The notes under the pieces: generated by a model
Databases searched by the model: none
The model's input: only the letters and a program-made list of their open reading frames with translations
What the model was told of the DNA's origin: nothing
Part shown: in pieces, positions 1-7,858 of the stretch
Position numbering within the stretch: the first letter of the stretch is position 1
How the letters are laid out: each line of letters starts with the position of its first letter
Assembly (NCBI RefSeq): GCF_021401125.1
Contig: NZ_JACBFQ010000004.1
Span: forward strand, 242,150 to 306,149
Length of the DNA stretch: 64,000 nt
Source of the DNA: Xanthobacter sp. NM-59
GTDB lineage: Bacteria > Pseudomonadota > Alphaproteobacteria > Rhizobiales > Xanthobacteraceae
Direction of reading: 5' to 3'
Translations under genes and position numbers: made by a program

Positions 1-1
1 G

Positions 2-433
2 TTCCGCGCCTCCATCGAGGAGCTGACCGGCGACGATTATGACGAGGACCAGCAGGAAGCCTGGGCCGCCGCCGCCGATGACGAGGAGGCGTTCGGCGCC
101 CGCCTGTCCAGCCTGCTGACGCTGGTGGCCCTGCGCGCCGGCGCACCGGTGGGCTTCGTGGCGCTGAAGGACGACAGCCATATCGACCTGCTCTATGTGC
201 TGCCCCAGGCGGCGGAAAGCGGCGTCGGCACCGCCTTGTGCGATGCCGCCGAGACGCTGGCGCGCGGGCGCGGCTCCAAGGCGCTGACGGTGGATGCCAG
301 CGACACCGCCCTGGGCTTCTTCCAGCAGCGCGGCTACCAGCCGGAGCGCCGCAATACGGTGTCTCTGGGCGGCGAGTGGCTGAGCAACACCACCCTGCGC
401 AAATCCCTGGGCGAAGGAGGCCGCCTGCAATGA
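2..433 (+). CDS. GNAT family N-acetyltransferase (5' partial)
   Basis: The frame is open from the window edge, so the start is missing. The visible 143 residues are the C-terminal part of a GNAT fold: an acidic first part, a strand reading GFVALKDDSHIDLLYVLP, then the acetyl-CoA loop region (ESGVGTALCDAAETLARGRG), and a final FFQQRGYQPERRNTV segment typical of the last strand-helix of small-molecule acetyltransferases. GNAT proteins transfer acetyl from acetyl-CoA to an amine; the substrate cannot be read from the sequence. Its stop overlaps the start of citramalate synthase by four bases (ATGA), so the two are probably translationally coupled. Confidence 0.8.
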   Translation, partial: FRASIEELTGDDYDEDQQEAWAAAADDEEAFGARLSSLLTLVALRAGAPVGFVALKDDSHIDLLYVLPQAAESGVGTALCDAAETLARGRGSKALTVDASDTALGFFQQRGYQPERRNTVSLGGEWLSNTTLRKSLGEGGRLQ

Positions 434-2025
434 CCCGCGAGCGCCTTTATCTCTTCGACACCACCTTGCGCGATGGTGCGCAGACCAATGGCGTCGACTT
501 CACGCTGGCGGACAAGCTGAAGGTTCTGGGCCTGCTGGACCGGCTGGGGGTGGACTATGTGGAAGCCGGCTATCCCGGCGCCAATCCCACCGACACCCAG
601 CTGTTCTCAGAGGTCCACCCGGCCAGCGCGCGCGTGACTGCCTTCGGCATGACCAAGCGGCCGGGCCGCTCCGCCTCCAACGATCCCGGCATCGCCGCGC
701 TCTTGGATGCGAAGGCCGATGCCATCTGCTTCGTGGCCAAGTCCTCCGCCTATCAGGTGCGGGTGGCGCTGGAGACCACCAAAGAGGAGAACCTTGTCTC
801 CATCCGTGACAGCGTTCAGGCGGCCGTGGCCGCTGGCCGCGAGGCGCTGGTGGATTGCGAGCACTTCTTCGACGGCTACAAGGAAGACCCTGAATTCGCC
901 CTTTCCTGCGCTCGCACCGCCTTTGAGGCCGGCGCGCGCTGGGTGGTGCTGTGCGATACCAATGGCGGCACCCTTCCCGAGGAAGTGGAGGCCATTGTCG
1001 CCGCGGTGGCGAAGGTGGTTCCGGGCGATCATCTGGGCATCCACGCCCATAACGACACCGAGCAGGCGGTGGCCAATTCGCTGGCCGCCGTGCGCGGCGG
1101 GGCGCGGCAGATCCAGGGCACGCTCAATGGCCTGGGCGAGCGCTGCGGCAATGCGAACCTGTGCTCCATCATCCCCACCTTGATGCTCAAGACCGATTAC
1201 TCCGAGCGCTTCGACATCGGCGTGTCGCCGGAAGGGCTGGCGGACATGGTTCATGTCTCCCGCGCCCTGGACGAGATGCTGAACCGAGCGCCGAACCGCC
1301 ATGCGCCCTATGTGGGCGAGAGCGCCTTTGCCACCAAGGCCGGCATCCACGCTTCCGCCATCCTGAAGGACCCGGCCACCTATGAGCATGTGCCGCCGGA
1401 AGCGGTGGGCAATCGCCGCAAGCTTCTGGTGTCGGATCAGGCGGGCAAGTCCAACGTCATCGCCGAGCTGGAGCGGCTGGGCGTGGCGGTGGACAAGGGC
1501 GACCCGCGCCTGTCGCGCCTCTTGGACGAGGTGAAGACCCGCGAGGCGCTGGGCTATTCCTATGAGGCGGCCGATGCCTCCTTCGCGCTGCTGGCGCGGC
1601 GGGCGCTCGGCTCGGCGCCGGACTTCTTCACGGTGGAGCGTTTCAGCGTGAATGTGGAGCGCCGCTACAACGCCAAAGGCGAGCTCACCACCGTGGCCGA
1701 GGCCATCGTGAAGGTGAACGTGGGGGGCGAGGTGTTCATCTCCGCCGCCGAGGGCAACGGCCCGGTGAACGCCCTGGATGTCGCCCTGCGCAAGGATCTG
1801 GGCAAGTACCAGCCGCTGATCTCGGGCCTTCGCCTCACCGACTACCGGGTGCGCGTGCTGAATGGCGGCACCGAGGCGGTCACCCGCGTTCTGGTGGAGT
1901 GCGCCGACGAAAAGGGCGAGCGCTGGACCACCGTGGGCGTGTCGCCGAACATCATTGATGCGTCCTTCGAGGCCCTGCTCGATTCCATCACCTGGAAGCT
2001 GATCCAGGAAGGCGCCACCGCCTGA
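430..2025 (+). CDS. cimA: (R)-citramalate synthase
   Basis: 531 residues, the normal size for the CimA family. The enzyme condenses acetyl-CoA and pyruvate to citramalate, the first step of the threonine-independent route to 2-oxobutyrate and isoleucine. The N-terminal TIM barrel opens with FDTTLRDGAQTNGVDFTL, whose catalytic Arg-Asp is characteristic of HMGL-like synthases, and contains the metal-binding HAHND motif. The C-terminal part (about 400-531) is the LeuA-type allosteric dimer domain, which normally gives feedback control by a branched-chain amino acid. The ATG chosen overlaps the stop of the preceding GNAT gene; longer in-frame starts upstream read through that gene and are not credible. 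It could be mistaken for 2-isopropylmalate synthase, but the DTTLRDG context and domain length fit CimA better. Confidence 0.92.
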   Translation: MTRERLYLFDTTLRDGAQTNGVDFTLADKLKVLGLLDRLGVDYVEAGYPGANPTDTQLFSEVHPASARVTAFGMTKRPGRSASNDPGIAALLDAKADAICFVAKSSAYQVRVALETTKEENLVSIRDSVQAAVAAGREALVDCEHFFDGYKEDPEFALSCARTAFEAGARWVVLCDTNGGTLPEEVEAIVAAVAKVVPGDHLGIHAHNDTEQAVANSLAAVRGGARQIQGTLNGLGERCGNANLCSIIPTLMLKTDYSERFDIGVSPEGLADMVHVSRALDEMLNRAPNRHAPYVGESAFATKAGIHASAILKDPATYEHVPPEAVGNRRKLLVSDQAGKSNVIAELERLGVAVDKGDPRLSRLLDEVKTREALGYSYEAADASFALLARRALGSAPDFFTVERFSVNVERRYNAKGELTTVAEAIVKVNVGGEVFISAAEGNGPVNALDVALRKDLGKYQPLISGLRLTDYRVRVLNGGTEAVTRVLVECADEKGERWTTVGVSPNIIDASFEALLDSITWKLIQEGATA

Positions 2026-2346
2026 GGCGCGAGATCAGGTCCCCCGCCCGGGTCAGCCCATTCCGCAGGCCCGGGCGGCGGTCGCCGGATGTGTCCTGAA
2101 TCTCCGCCTGCGTGGCGCGGTGGCTCAGCATTTGACTGTATCTCATCTGGCTTCCACTTGCGCGAGCGGCCGGGGCGCTTGCGTCCGGTAAAGGAAGTCT
2201 GCTTTTCAAAAATGCAAAAACGCAGTGCGTTGTGGCAAGCCCAAGCTTGCGTCATGTCAATGTTGCCCCAATGAATTGGAGGACATTGGCAGCCACGTCG
2301 TGGTCATCCTGATCTCACGCGGATGCAAGAATAGGAATGTGTCATC
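2026..2346. other. Intergenic region without a gene
   Basis: This 321-base stretch between cimA and the DoxX gene has no frame with convincing coding character. Its second half (from about 2,200) is less GC-rich and probably holds the promoter of the DoxX gene. No clear terminator or known regulatory motif is seen. Confidence 0.5.
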
Positions 2347-2787
2347 ATGCCCGCCGCATCTGGAAGATTTGATTTCACAGAGCCTATGGTGGTTATTCGG
2401 GTCATCTGCGGTTTGTTTTATTTTCCGCATTCGATCTCAAAGATCGTCGGCTTCACCGGCACGGTGGGCTTTTTCACGCGGGCGGGCTTCTATCCGCCTG
2501 AGGGCTTTGTGGTGCTCTCGGTAATCATGGAGCTCACCAGTGCCATCGGTCTCACCCTTGGCCTGTTTCCCAAGTATCTCGGCATCCTCTCCGCCGGCCT
2601 GATGCTGGTGGCGGGCTATGCCACTGCGCGCGTTCACGGCCTCAGCTGGTTCTGGGCCGGGCACGGTGTGGAATATCTGGTGTTCTGGGGGGTGGCCTCG
2701 CTCGCGGTGGCCCTCGACGCCTGGAACAAGAACCCCGGCTTCTTCGGCTTCTTCGCCTGGCCGCTGCGCCGGGAGAAGGTTTCCTGA
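2347..2787 (+). CDS. DoxX family membrane protein
   Basis: 146 residues with four hydrophobic segments. The first carries the DoxX-type signature VIRVICGLFYFPHSISKI, followed by GFFTRAGFYPPEGFVVLSVIMELTSAIGLTLGLFPKYLGI. DoxX proteins are small inner-membrane proteins; some are quinol-oxidase subunits or redox partners, but most are uncharacterised. The gene stands alone and is convergent with the P-type ATPase cluster; a bidirectional terminator lies between them. Function beyond membrane location is not inferable. Confidence 0.8.
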   Translation: MPAASGRFDFTEPMVVIRVICGLFYFPHSISKIVGFTGTVGFFTRAGFYPPEGFVVLSVIMELTSAIGLTLGLFPKYLGILSAGLMLVAGYATARVHGLSWFWAGHGVEYLVFWGVASLAVALDAWNKNPGFFGFFAWPLRREKVS

Positions 2788-2807
2788 GCGGCGCTGGGCG
2801 CTTTTGA

Positions 2808-2848
2808 CGAAAAGGCCCCGGAGCGGGTGCTTCGGGGCCGTTTTCTTT
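2808..2848. terminator. Bidirectional rho-independent terminator
   Basis: A GGCCCCG / CGGGGCC stem (2814-2820 and 2833-2839) is flanked by an A run on the left and a T-rich tract (GTTTTCTTTG) on the right, so it can terminate both the DoxX gene and the convergent ATPase cluster. Confidence 0.75.
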
Positions 2849-2877
2849 GTTCGTCCTGTGCCTTGCCGCTGGCGGCC

Positions 2878-4941
2878 TCAGGCCGCCGCGTGCTTGCCGC
2901 GCCCCGCGAGCAGAGAGCGGATGAGCACGGCGATGGTGGTTCCGTTATGCAGGGCTGCTGTGGCGATAGGCGAGAGATAGCCCAGCACCGCGCCCGCCAG
3001 GATGGCCGAGTTCGCTCCCACCGCCACGTTGAAGTTCGAGCGGATGAGCCGCATGGTGGCCTGCGAAATCTCCACCATGTCCGCGAGCGAATCGAGCCGG
3101 TCGTCGGTGAGCACGATATCGGCCGTGGCGCGGGCGATATCGGCGGCGCGGGGCATGGCCACGCCCACATGCGCCGTCATCAGCGCCGGGCCGTCATTCA
3201 CCCCGTCGCCCACGAAGGCCACCTTGGCTCCCGAGGCCTTCAGCTCCGCGACGATGCGGGCCTTGTCCTCGGGCTGCTGCTCGTAGAACACGTCGTCGAG
3301 CCCCAGCGCCTCGCCCAGCGCCAGTGCCTTGGCCTTGGCGTCACCGGTGATCATCACGATGCGCTTGATGCCCAGCTCGCGCAGGCGGGCCAGAGTGGCG
3401 GGGGTTTCCTCGCGCACCCGGTCGCGCAGGGCGAACATGGCCAGTGGCTTCTGGTTGCGGGCCGCATAGAGCAGCGACTTGCCCTCTTCCTGGAAGCTCG
3501 CCACCTGCGCGCGCTGGCGGGCGAAGGAGATGTTCTCGTCATCCTCCAGGTAATGGCGGCTGCCGAAGCGGATCATGTCGCCATCCACTTCCGCTTCCAC
3601 GCCGTGGCCCACGATGAAGTTCACCTCTTCATGGGGCACATGGGCCAGCTTGCGCTGGCGGGCGAGCTTCACTACGGCGCGGGCGATGGGGTGGTTGGTG
3701 TGCTCGCCCAGAGAGGCCACCAGGGCCAGCGCCTCTTCCTCGTCCACATGGGGGTGGAGGGGGCAGACGTCCGTCACCTGCAGCGTGTTGTGGGTGAGGG
3801 TGCCGGTCTTGTCGAACACCAGGGTGTCCACATCGGCCAGCAGCTCAATGGCCTGGCCGCTCTTCACGAGGCAACCCTGCTTGGCCGCCTGGAACATGGC
3901 GGTCTTGAGCGCGATGGGGGTGCCGAGCTTCACGGTGCACGAATAGTCCACCATGAACACCGATTCCATGCGCTTCCAGTCCCGCGTCAGCGCGAACACG
4001 CCGGCGGCCGAGCCGAGGGTGATGCCCACCCGCCGGTCCGCCAGCGCATCCGAAACCGACTGGATCTCCGCCGGCCGCTCCAGCGCATCCTGGATATAGC
4101 GGGCGATGCGGCCGGTGGTGGTGGCCTGGCCCACCCGCTCGGCGCGGATGACGAGCCGGCCGTCGGTGACGATGCCACCCGCCAGAGCCGTGCCGCCCGG
4201 CGCGCGGGGGATGGGCAGGCTCTCGCCGGTGACGGCGGACTGGTCCACATAGGCGTCGCCCGCCACCACTGTGCCGTCCACTGGAATGGTTTCGCCGAGG
4301 CCGACCACCACATGCTCACCGCCGGTCAGGCTGTCGAACGGCACCTGGAGCATCTCGCCCTGCCCGGCCTCGATCCAGACATCGTCGGGCGAGCGGTGGA
4401 GCAGGGAGCGCAGGAGTTCGTCCGAGCGCTCGATGGTGGTGGATTCGATATATTCCGCCAGCTCGACCAGAAGGCGCGTGAAGTTCGCGGTGGTGAACTC
4501 GCCGCGCGCGGTGGGCAGGCCCATGGCGATGGCGTCGAGCACTTCCACCTTCAGGCCGTGCTGAATGGCGGCGGCGATGCCACGAACGATGGTTGGCGCA
4601 ATGTTCGCGTAGGTGAGCGCCGCGGCCGCCGGCCGCGGCAGCAGCCGGGCGGCCACCAGGGTCGCCGCCGACAACACCAGCGGCGCGGCATCGGAGGCCT
4701 CGCCCTGCACCAGAGGCGGGGCGTTGGCGGGGGGATTGGCGGCCCGGGCGAGGATCCGCGCCCGGGCATCGGCGCTGCCGTCATAGCTGACGATCAGGCC
4801 ATGGCAGCCGGCATTCATGCGCACGGCCTTGACGCCGCGCACATCGCGCACGGCAGTGGCCGCCCGCGCCAGCCGGGAAACGTCGCCGCCGAGCCGCAAG
4901 CGCATGCGGCCCGGGACTTCGTGAACGATGCGGACGCTCAC
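2878..4941 (-). CDS. P1B-type heavy-metal ATPase, candidate ferrosome FezB-type (P1B-6)
   Basis: 687 residues. An N-terminal HMA-like domain (about 1-75, HEVPGRMRLRL) has no CxxC metal motif. The ATPase core shows the actuator loop TGES (238-241), the phosphorylation site DKTGT (Asp377), an HP-type nucleotide loop and GDGVNDGPA near 575. The intramembrane position that is CPC or SPC in Cu or Zn/Co pumps reads DYSCTV here (Cys335), so the metal is not one of the standard ones. It is the last gene of a four-gene minus-strand cluster with an HMA-only protein and two low-complexity proteins. Known: ferrosomes are lipid-bounded iron organelles formed by fez operons encoding FezB, a P1B-6 ATPase. 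Inferred: this is a FezB relative that loads iron or another transition metal into a compartment. It could instead be a plain metal exporter. Confidence 0.8.
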   Translation of the reverse strand: MSVRIVHEVPGRMRLRLGGDVSRLARAATAVRDVRGVKAVRMNAGCHGLIVSYDGSADARARILARAANPPANAPPLVQGEASDAAPLVLSAATLVAARLLPRPAAAALTYANIAPTIVRGIAAAIQHGLKVEVLDAIAMGLPTARGEFTTANFTRLLVELAEYIESTTIERSDELLRSLLHRSPDDVWIEAGQGEMLQVPFDSLTGGEHVVVGLGETIPVDGTVVAGDAYVDQSAVTGESLPIPRAPGGTALAGGIVTDGRLVIRAERVGQATTTGRIARYIQDALERPAEIQSVSDALADRRVGITLGSAAGVFALTRDWKRMESVFMVDYSCTVKLGTPIALKTAMFQAAKQGCLVKSGQAIELLADVDTLVFDKTGTLTHNTLQVTDVCPLHPHVDEEEALALVASLGEHTNHPIARAVVKLARQRKLAHVPHEEVNFIVGHGVEAEVDGDMIRFGSRHYLEDDENISFARQRAQVASFQEEGKSLLYAARNQKPLAMFALRDRVREETPATLARLRELGIKRIVMITGDAKAKALALGEALGLDDVFYEQQPEDKARIVAELKASGAKVAFVGDGVNDGPALMTAHVGVAMPRAADIARATADIVLTDDRLDSLADMVEISQATMRLIRSNFNVAVGANSAILAGAVLGYLSPIATAALHNGTTIAVLIRSLLAGRGKHAAA

Positions 4942-4948
4942 GACGCTC

Positions 4949-5584
4949 TCAGCTCTCGCTGGCGGGCGAGGCAGCGGGCACCACGTCCGCGGGCTCCACG
5001 GGGGCGGCGGGCGCGGTGGCGGCGGCCACCTCCGCCTCGGCGTCGTGCAGGCGCTCCTTCAGCTCCTCGACACTGCCTTGAAGGAAGCTCCACACCTGCA
5101 CCGCGGTGCGCAGAATGGTGCGCTGGGCCGATTCATTGGTGAGCAGGTAGGCCGCGCCGGCGCCGACCACCAGGCCCTTGATGAGCGAATCGGCTGCCGG
5201 GTGCTGGTGCCAGTTGAAACCGGTGCCAGCCTGCGTGCCTTGCGGGCCCTGGGCGCCATTCGCGCCCGTGGCGCCGCCGGGAGCAAACGGGAATCCGGGC
5301 GGAGGAAAGCCGGGCGGGACCGCGCCGGCCCCGGCATTGTGGCCGTGCGAACCGTGAGCACCTGCCGCTGGACCGCCCGCACCCTGGCCCCCCTGGGCGC
5401 CGCCCATGCCACGGCCGCCCCGACGCTGGGCGCCGTCCTGCCCGCCGTCCTGGGCACCGGCTTCGGACGTGGTTCCGCCCATCCCATTATCGCCGCCCTG
5501 GGGGGCGAAGCCCTCGCCGGGGCCGTAGCCATAGAAATGATAGTGGTAGTGCACGCCCTGGCTGGAGCCGTGGTCGTCGGACAT
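4949..5584 (-). CDS. His/Gly-rich small membrane-associated protein of the ATPase cluster
   Basis: 211 residues. It begins with an aromatic-histidine tract (HYHYHFYGYG, residues 12-21) and continues with a Gly/Ala/Gln-rich disordered part to about residue 125. A hydrophobic stretch (LIKGLVVGAGAAYLL) then leads into an amphipathic, charged helix (VEELKERLHDAEAE) and a Pro/Ala/Glu tail. This layout (disordered N-terminus, single glycine-zipper-like membrane segment, coiled helix) resembles YtxH-like or DUF5132-like proteins seen beside unusual P1B ATPases. The His tract could bind metal. It starts seven bases upstream of the ATPase end of the cluster and has a good ribosome site (AGGAG). No enzymatic function is visible; a structural role in a metal compartment is inferred. 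Confidence 0.75.
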   Translation of the reverse strand: MSDDHGSSQGVHYHYHFYGYGPGEGFAPQGGDNGMGGTTSEAGAQDGGQDGAQRRGGRGMGGAQGGQGAGGPAAGAHGSHGHNAGAGAVPPGFPPPGFPFAPGGATGANGAQGPQGTQAGTGFNWHQHPAADSLIKGLVVGAGAAYLLTNESAQRTILRTAVQVWSFLQGSVEELKERLHDAEAEVAAATAPAAPVEPADVVPAASPASES

Positions 5585-5632
5585 GATGGAAACTCCTGAA
5601 TTTCTGTTCGCGGATGGGGGTTCGGCGCGCGG

Positions 5633-6118
5633 TCACGCCTTGGGGGGAACCTCCGAGGAATCCGGCGACGCGGCGGCCTTGCTGAAGACGGAGGAGAAGA
5701 CGGAGCGCACGTCGGGCCGGTTCAACAGCACCACGACACCGACCCCAATGGCCGTCCCGATCCAGAAATTGGAGCCGCTCGCCCGCGCGATGCGGGTGAG
5801 GTTGGACAGGCTGAATCCATCCTTCAGCACCCCCTCCAGGACATCCAGAGCATCAATGCGCGGCGGGCCGCCCGCGCCCTGCGGGCCACCGGCTTGCGGC
5901 CCGTACCCACCCTGCGGTCCGTAGCCCGGCTGGGCGCCAAAGCCGCTCTGCGCGCCATAGCCCTGCTGGGGTCCGTAGCCGGACTGCTGGCCATAGCCGC
6001 CTTGCGGGCCGGCGCCGGCATTCCAGCCGCCATAAGAAGACCACTGGCCGGACGCCTGCGGGCCGCCCTGGGTCGTGCCGGACTGCTGGTTGTCCCATTG
6101 CGGGTACTTCTTCGACAT
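5633..6118 (-). CDS. Prion-like Tyr/Gly/Gln-repeat protein with one membrane segment
   Basis: 161 residues. Residues about 20-85 are a low-complexity tract of repeated GYGPQ / GYGAQ / GFGAQ units, like the sticky domains of phase-separating proteins. Then follow a short conserved-looking helix (IDALDVLEGVLKDGFSLSNL) and a single hydrophobic helix (FWIGTAIGVGVVVLL) before a short tail. I chose the ATG at 6118 because upstream codons are Arg-rich without family character. It sits between the HMA-only gene and the His-rich gene in the same orientation with short gaps, so they are probably co-transcribed. Its function is unknown; the combination of membrane anchor and multivalent repeats suggests assembly or scaffolding. 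Confidence 0.75.
   Translation of the reverse strand: MSKKYPQWDNQQSGTTQGGPQASGQWSSYGGWNAGAGPQGGYGQQSGYGPQQGYGAQSGFGAQPGYGPQGGYGPQAGGPQGAGGPPRIDALDVLEGVLKDGFSLSNLTRIARASGSNFWIGTAIGVGVVVLLNRPDVRSVFSSVFSKAAASPDSSEVPPKA
5885..6015 (-). repeat. Degenerate tandem repeats encoding Gly-Tyr-Gly-Pro/Ala-Gln units
   Basis: Within the low-complexity gene, units of about 15 to 30 bases encoding GYGPQ-type pentapeptides recur in direct orientation. They are imperfect at the DNA level, which favours selection on the protein sequence over recent slippage. Confidence 0.6.
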
Positions 6119-6197
6119 CGGCTTCGTCCTCGAATCAAAATGCGAAAAGTGAAATGGCGGGACCTGGCTTTCCTGCGCGGCGCGCCGGGCGTCGGTT

Positions 6198-6503
6198 TCA
6201 AACCACGTGGGCCGCAAGCGCCCGCTCGACCTCCTCGGCGTCCGCCACCAGCAGGCGCGGCCAGAGCGCGGGGGGGATGAGATGGGGGTCGTATTCCACC
6301 ACGACGGTCAGGGCCGCCGCGTTCAGCCGAGTCGTCTTCACGCCCCGGATGCGGCCCACCAGCATGACGAATGGCTCCGGATCCACCTTTGGCAGGTGCA
6401 TGAGGGCGGCCAGATCCAGCTTCAGCCGGATGCGGCCGGGCACGTGGTGGGCGATGGAAACGAACCGACGCAGGTGCAGGAAAGGGGAAAGGTCTGGAAT
6501 CAT
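6198..6503 (-). CDS. Stand-alone HMA-like (HMA2-type) domain protein
   Basis: 101 residues. The strand HHVPGRIRLKLDLAALM matches the N-terminal strand of the neighbouring ATPase (HEVPGRMRLRLGGDVS), and GVKTTRLNAAALTVVVEYDP matches its GVKAVRMNAGCHGLIVSYDG. Both are therefore the same ferredoxin-like HMA-type domain lacking the CxxC pair. It is the first gene of the four-gene cluster. Ferrosome operons include a small heavy-metal-associated-domain protein beside FezB, and this is the best candidate here. A chaperone-like or membrane-contact role is inferred; classical metal binding through cysteines is excluded because there are none in the motif. Confidence 0.75.
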   Translation of the reverse strand: MIPDLSPFLHLRRFVSIAHHVPGRIRLKLDLAALMHLPKVDPEPFVMLVGRIRGVKTTRLNAAALTVVVEYDPHLIPPALWPRLLVADAEEVERALAAHVV

Positions 6504-6904
6504 CGAACCGTCTTGTCCTCGTCACCCGCCCGATTGGGAGTTTCCGGCCTTGCGCCGATGCTGGCACCATGGCGCCGCTGCGCCTGGCCAAGGGGTGCAC
6601 GGGCGCCGGGCCTTTCGGATGGCGCGGCGGGGCGCCGCCGTGCCCCACGCCGGGGTTTCTCATTCATCGAGAAAATGCCGCCAACCTTCTGCGTATTCGG
6701 GCGAAGGTGGGCCGACTTAGAGCCATTCCAGGAGCTGTCTGGGCCGTGCGATGAGCCGGCGAGCGCAGTCGCGCGCATCGCGTCGAACAGTCTCAGATGC
6801 GTCATCGGCTCTGACTCCGTCGATCTGTCGCGCGCAGGTGCGTGCCGGCGTGACGACCTATCCTATAGTCCTGCCACGTTTGTCGCGAAAACAGAACATA
6901 TACT

Positions 6905-6918
6905 TTGACATATGTCAC
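6905..6918. promoter_or_regulatory. FNR/FixK-like palindromic operator
   Basis: TTGACATATGTCAC contains a perfect 12-base palindrome (6906-6917) and differs at one position from the TTGAC-N4-GTCAA form of the FNR/FixK box. It lies in an AT-rich island upstream of the four-gene ATPase cluster. Low-oxygen regulation is inferred from this and was not tested. Confidence 0.45.
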
Positions 6919-7032
6919 CGGAATCGAGTGTCGCGCTGAAAATGTTCGATGAAATCAAAGATTGGAATTAGTATAATCAAAAAATAACAGGATGACTGCT
7001 TTGGGGGGGTGAATGCGCGGTGCACAGGGGCT

Positions 7033-7068
7033 CTTGATGGCGCTGGCCAACGGGCGCGCGCCATCAAG
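7033..7068 (-). terminator. Inverted repeat downstream of mntP
   Basis: A perfect 11-base inverted repeat CTTGATGGCGC / GCGCCATCAAG (7033-7043, 7058-7068) follows the mntP stop. There is no clear T tract, so it is a weak terminator or an mRNA-stabilising hairpin. Confidence 0.35.
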
Positions 7069-7113
7069 CCCGCCCGGGCAGGGCGGGGGCTCATTTCGTG
7101 CGGGGCAGTGAGG

Positions 7114-7671
7114 TCAGCTGTAGAGGTGGCGCAGCAGGATGGAGGCGCCGATGCCGATCAGCGTCACGCCCGCCAGCACTTCGGCGATCCGGCCCCAGCG
7201 CTCGGAAATAAGCCGCCCCATCAGCATGCCGCCGGAGGACATGAGGAAGGTCGCGAGGCCGATGGCGAGCGCGATGACCAGGATATTCACATCGAAGAAG
7301 GCGAGGGAGACGCCGACCGCCATGGCATCGAGGCTGGTGCCGATGGCCGTGGCGATGAGCACGGGCAGTGAAGCCTTCGGCGGCTCGGCCTCTTCCTCCC
7401 GGCGCATGGCGGCCCACATCATGTGCAGCCCCACCAGGCCCAGCAGGCCGAAGGCGATCCAGTGATCCACCGCCTCCACCAGGCTGCTGGCCGCCACGCC
7501 CGCGGCCCAGCCGACGACGGGGGTCAGCGCCTCCACCATGCCGAACACCGCACCGGTGCGCAGGGCTTCGGAATAACGCGGCCGCCCAAGGGCGGCGCCG
7601 CGCCCCACGGAAACGACGAAGGCGTCCACGGACATGCTGAAGGCCAGCGCGGCAATGGCGAAAGGAGACAT
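7114..7671 (-). CDS. mntP: Manganese efflux pump MntP
   Basis: 185 residues with six predicted membrane helices, the standard MntP size. The two pseudo-repeats carry the conserved acidic motifs [13 protein letters not shown] (first helix) and [15 protein letters not shown] (fourth helix), whose Asp residues are needed for Mn2+ export. A short charged loop (RREEEAEPP) separates the halves. The protein exports excess Mn2+ across the inner membrane. The 5' leader holds a yybP-ykoY-type Mn2+ riboswitch, which strongly supports the assignment and predicts induction by manganese. Confidence 0.95.
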   Translation of the reverse strand: MSPFAIAALAFSMSVDAFVVSVGRGAALGRPRYSEALRTGAVFGMVEALTPVVGWAAGVAASSLVEAVDHWIAFGLLGLVGLHMMWAAMRREEEAEPPKASLPVLIATAIGTSLDAMAVGVSLAFFDVNILVIALAIGLATFLMSSGGMLMGRLISERWGRIAEVLAGVTLIGIGASILLRHLYS

Positions 7672-7734
7672 GAATCAAGGTCCATCGGACGGCTGTGACC
7701 GCGTGCCGGCGCACCTCGTCCGATAGGGTGCGCG

Positions 7735-7858
7735 GATCACGACGGTCTTGCCGGGCCGAGGACTTCGGCTGGTCGCGCCACGCCCGACGCCAATCCGCGG
7801 CGCAGGTGCGAGTGTGTTGACGCGGCCCCGCTCAGTGGCGGTGGCTACTCCCCGATGG
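7735..7858 (-). ncRNA. yybP-ykoY manganese riboswitch in the mntP leader
   Basis: Read on the minus strand, the leader contains the hallmark blocks of this riboswitch in order: GGGGAGTAGC (7844-7853), GTCAACACACTC (7810-7821) and GGCAAGACC (7744-7752). The gene about 65 bases downstream is mntP, the most frequent regulon member. The family binds Mn2+ and turns expression on. The boundaries given are approximate. Confidence 0.88.

Larger units (their letters stand above)
6504..7113. other. Long non-coding region upstream of the ATPase cluster
   Basis: No convincing gene lies in these 610 bases. The part from about 6,880 to 7,000 is much more AT-rich than the surroundings and contains the FNR/FixK-like site described separately. 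It is the obvious promoter region for the four-gene cluster, although about 400 bases from its first start codon, so a long leader is implied. Confidence 0.5.

Noticed and set aside
2827..5142. Long plus-strand frame opposite the P1B ATPase
   Set aside because: His/Gly/Arg-rich mirror of the real gene's third-position GC bias; the ATPase motifs on the minus strand are decisive.
6500..6805. 101-residue minus-strand frame overlapping the HMA-only gene start by ATGA
   Set aside because: The product is Arg/Pro/Gly-rich without fold character, as expected for a chance frame in GC-rich DNA; the overlap alone is weak support.
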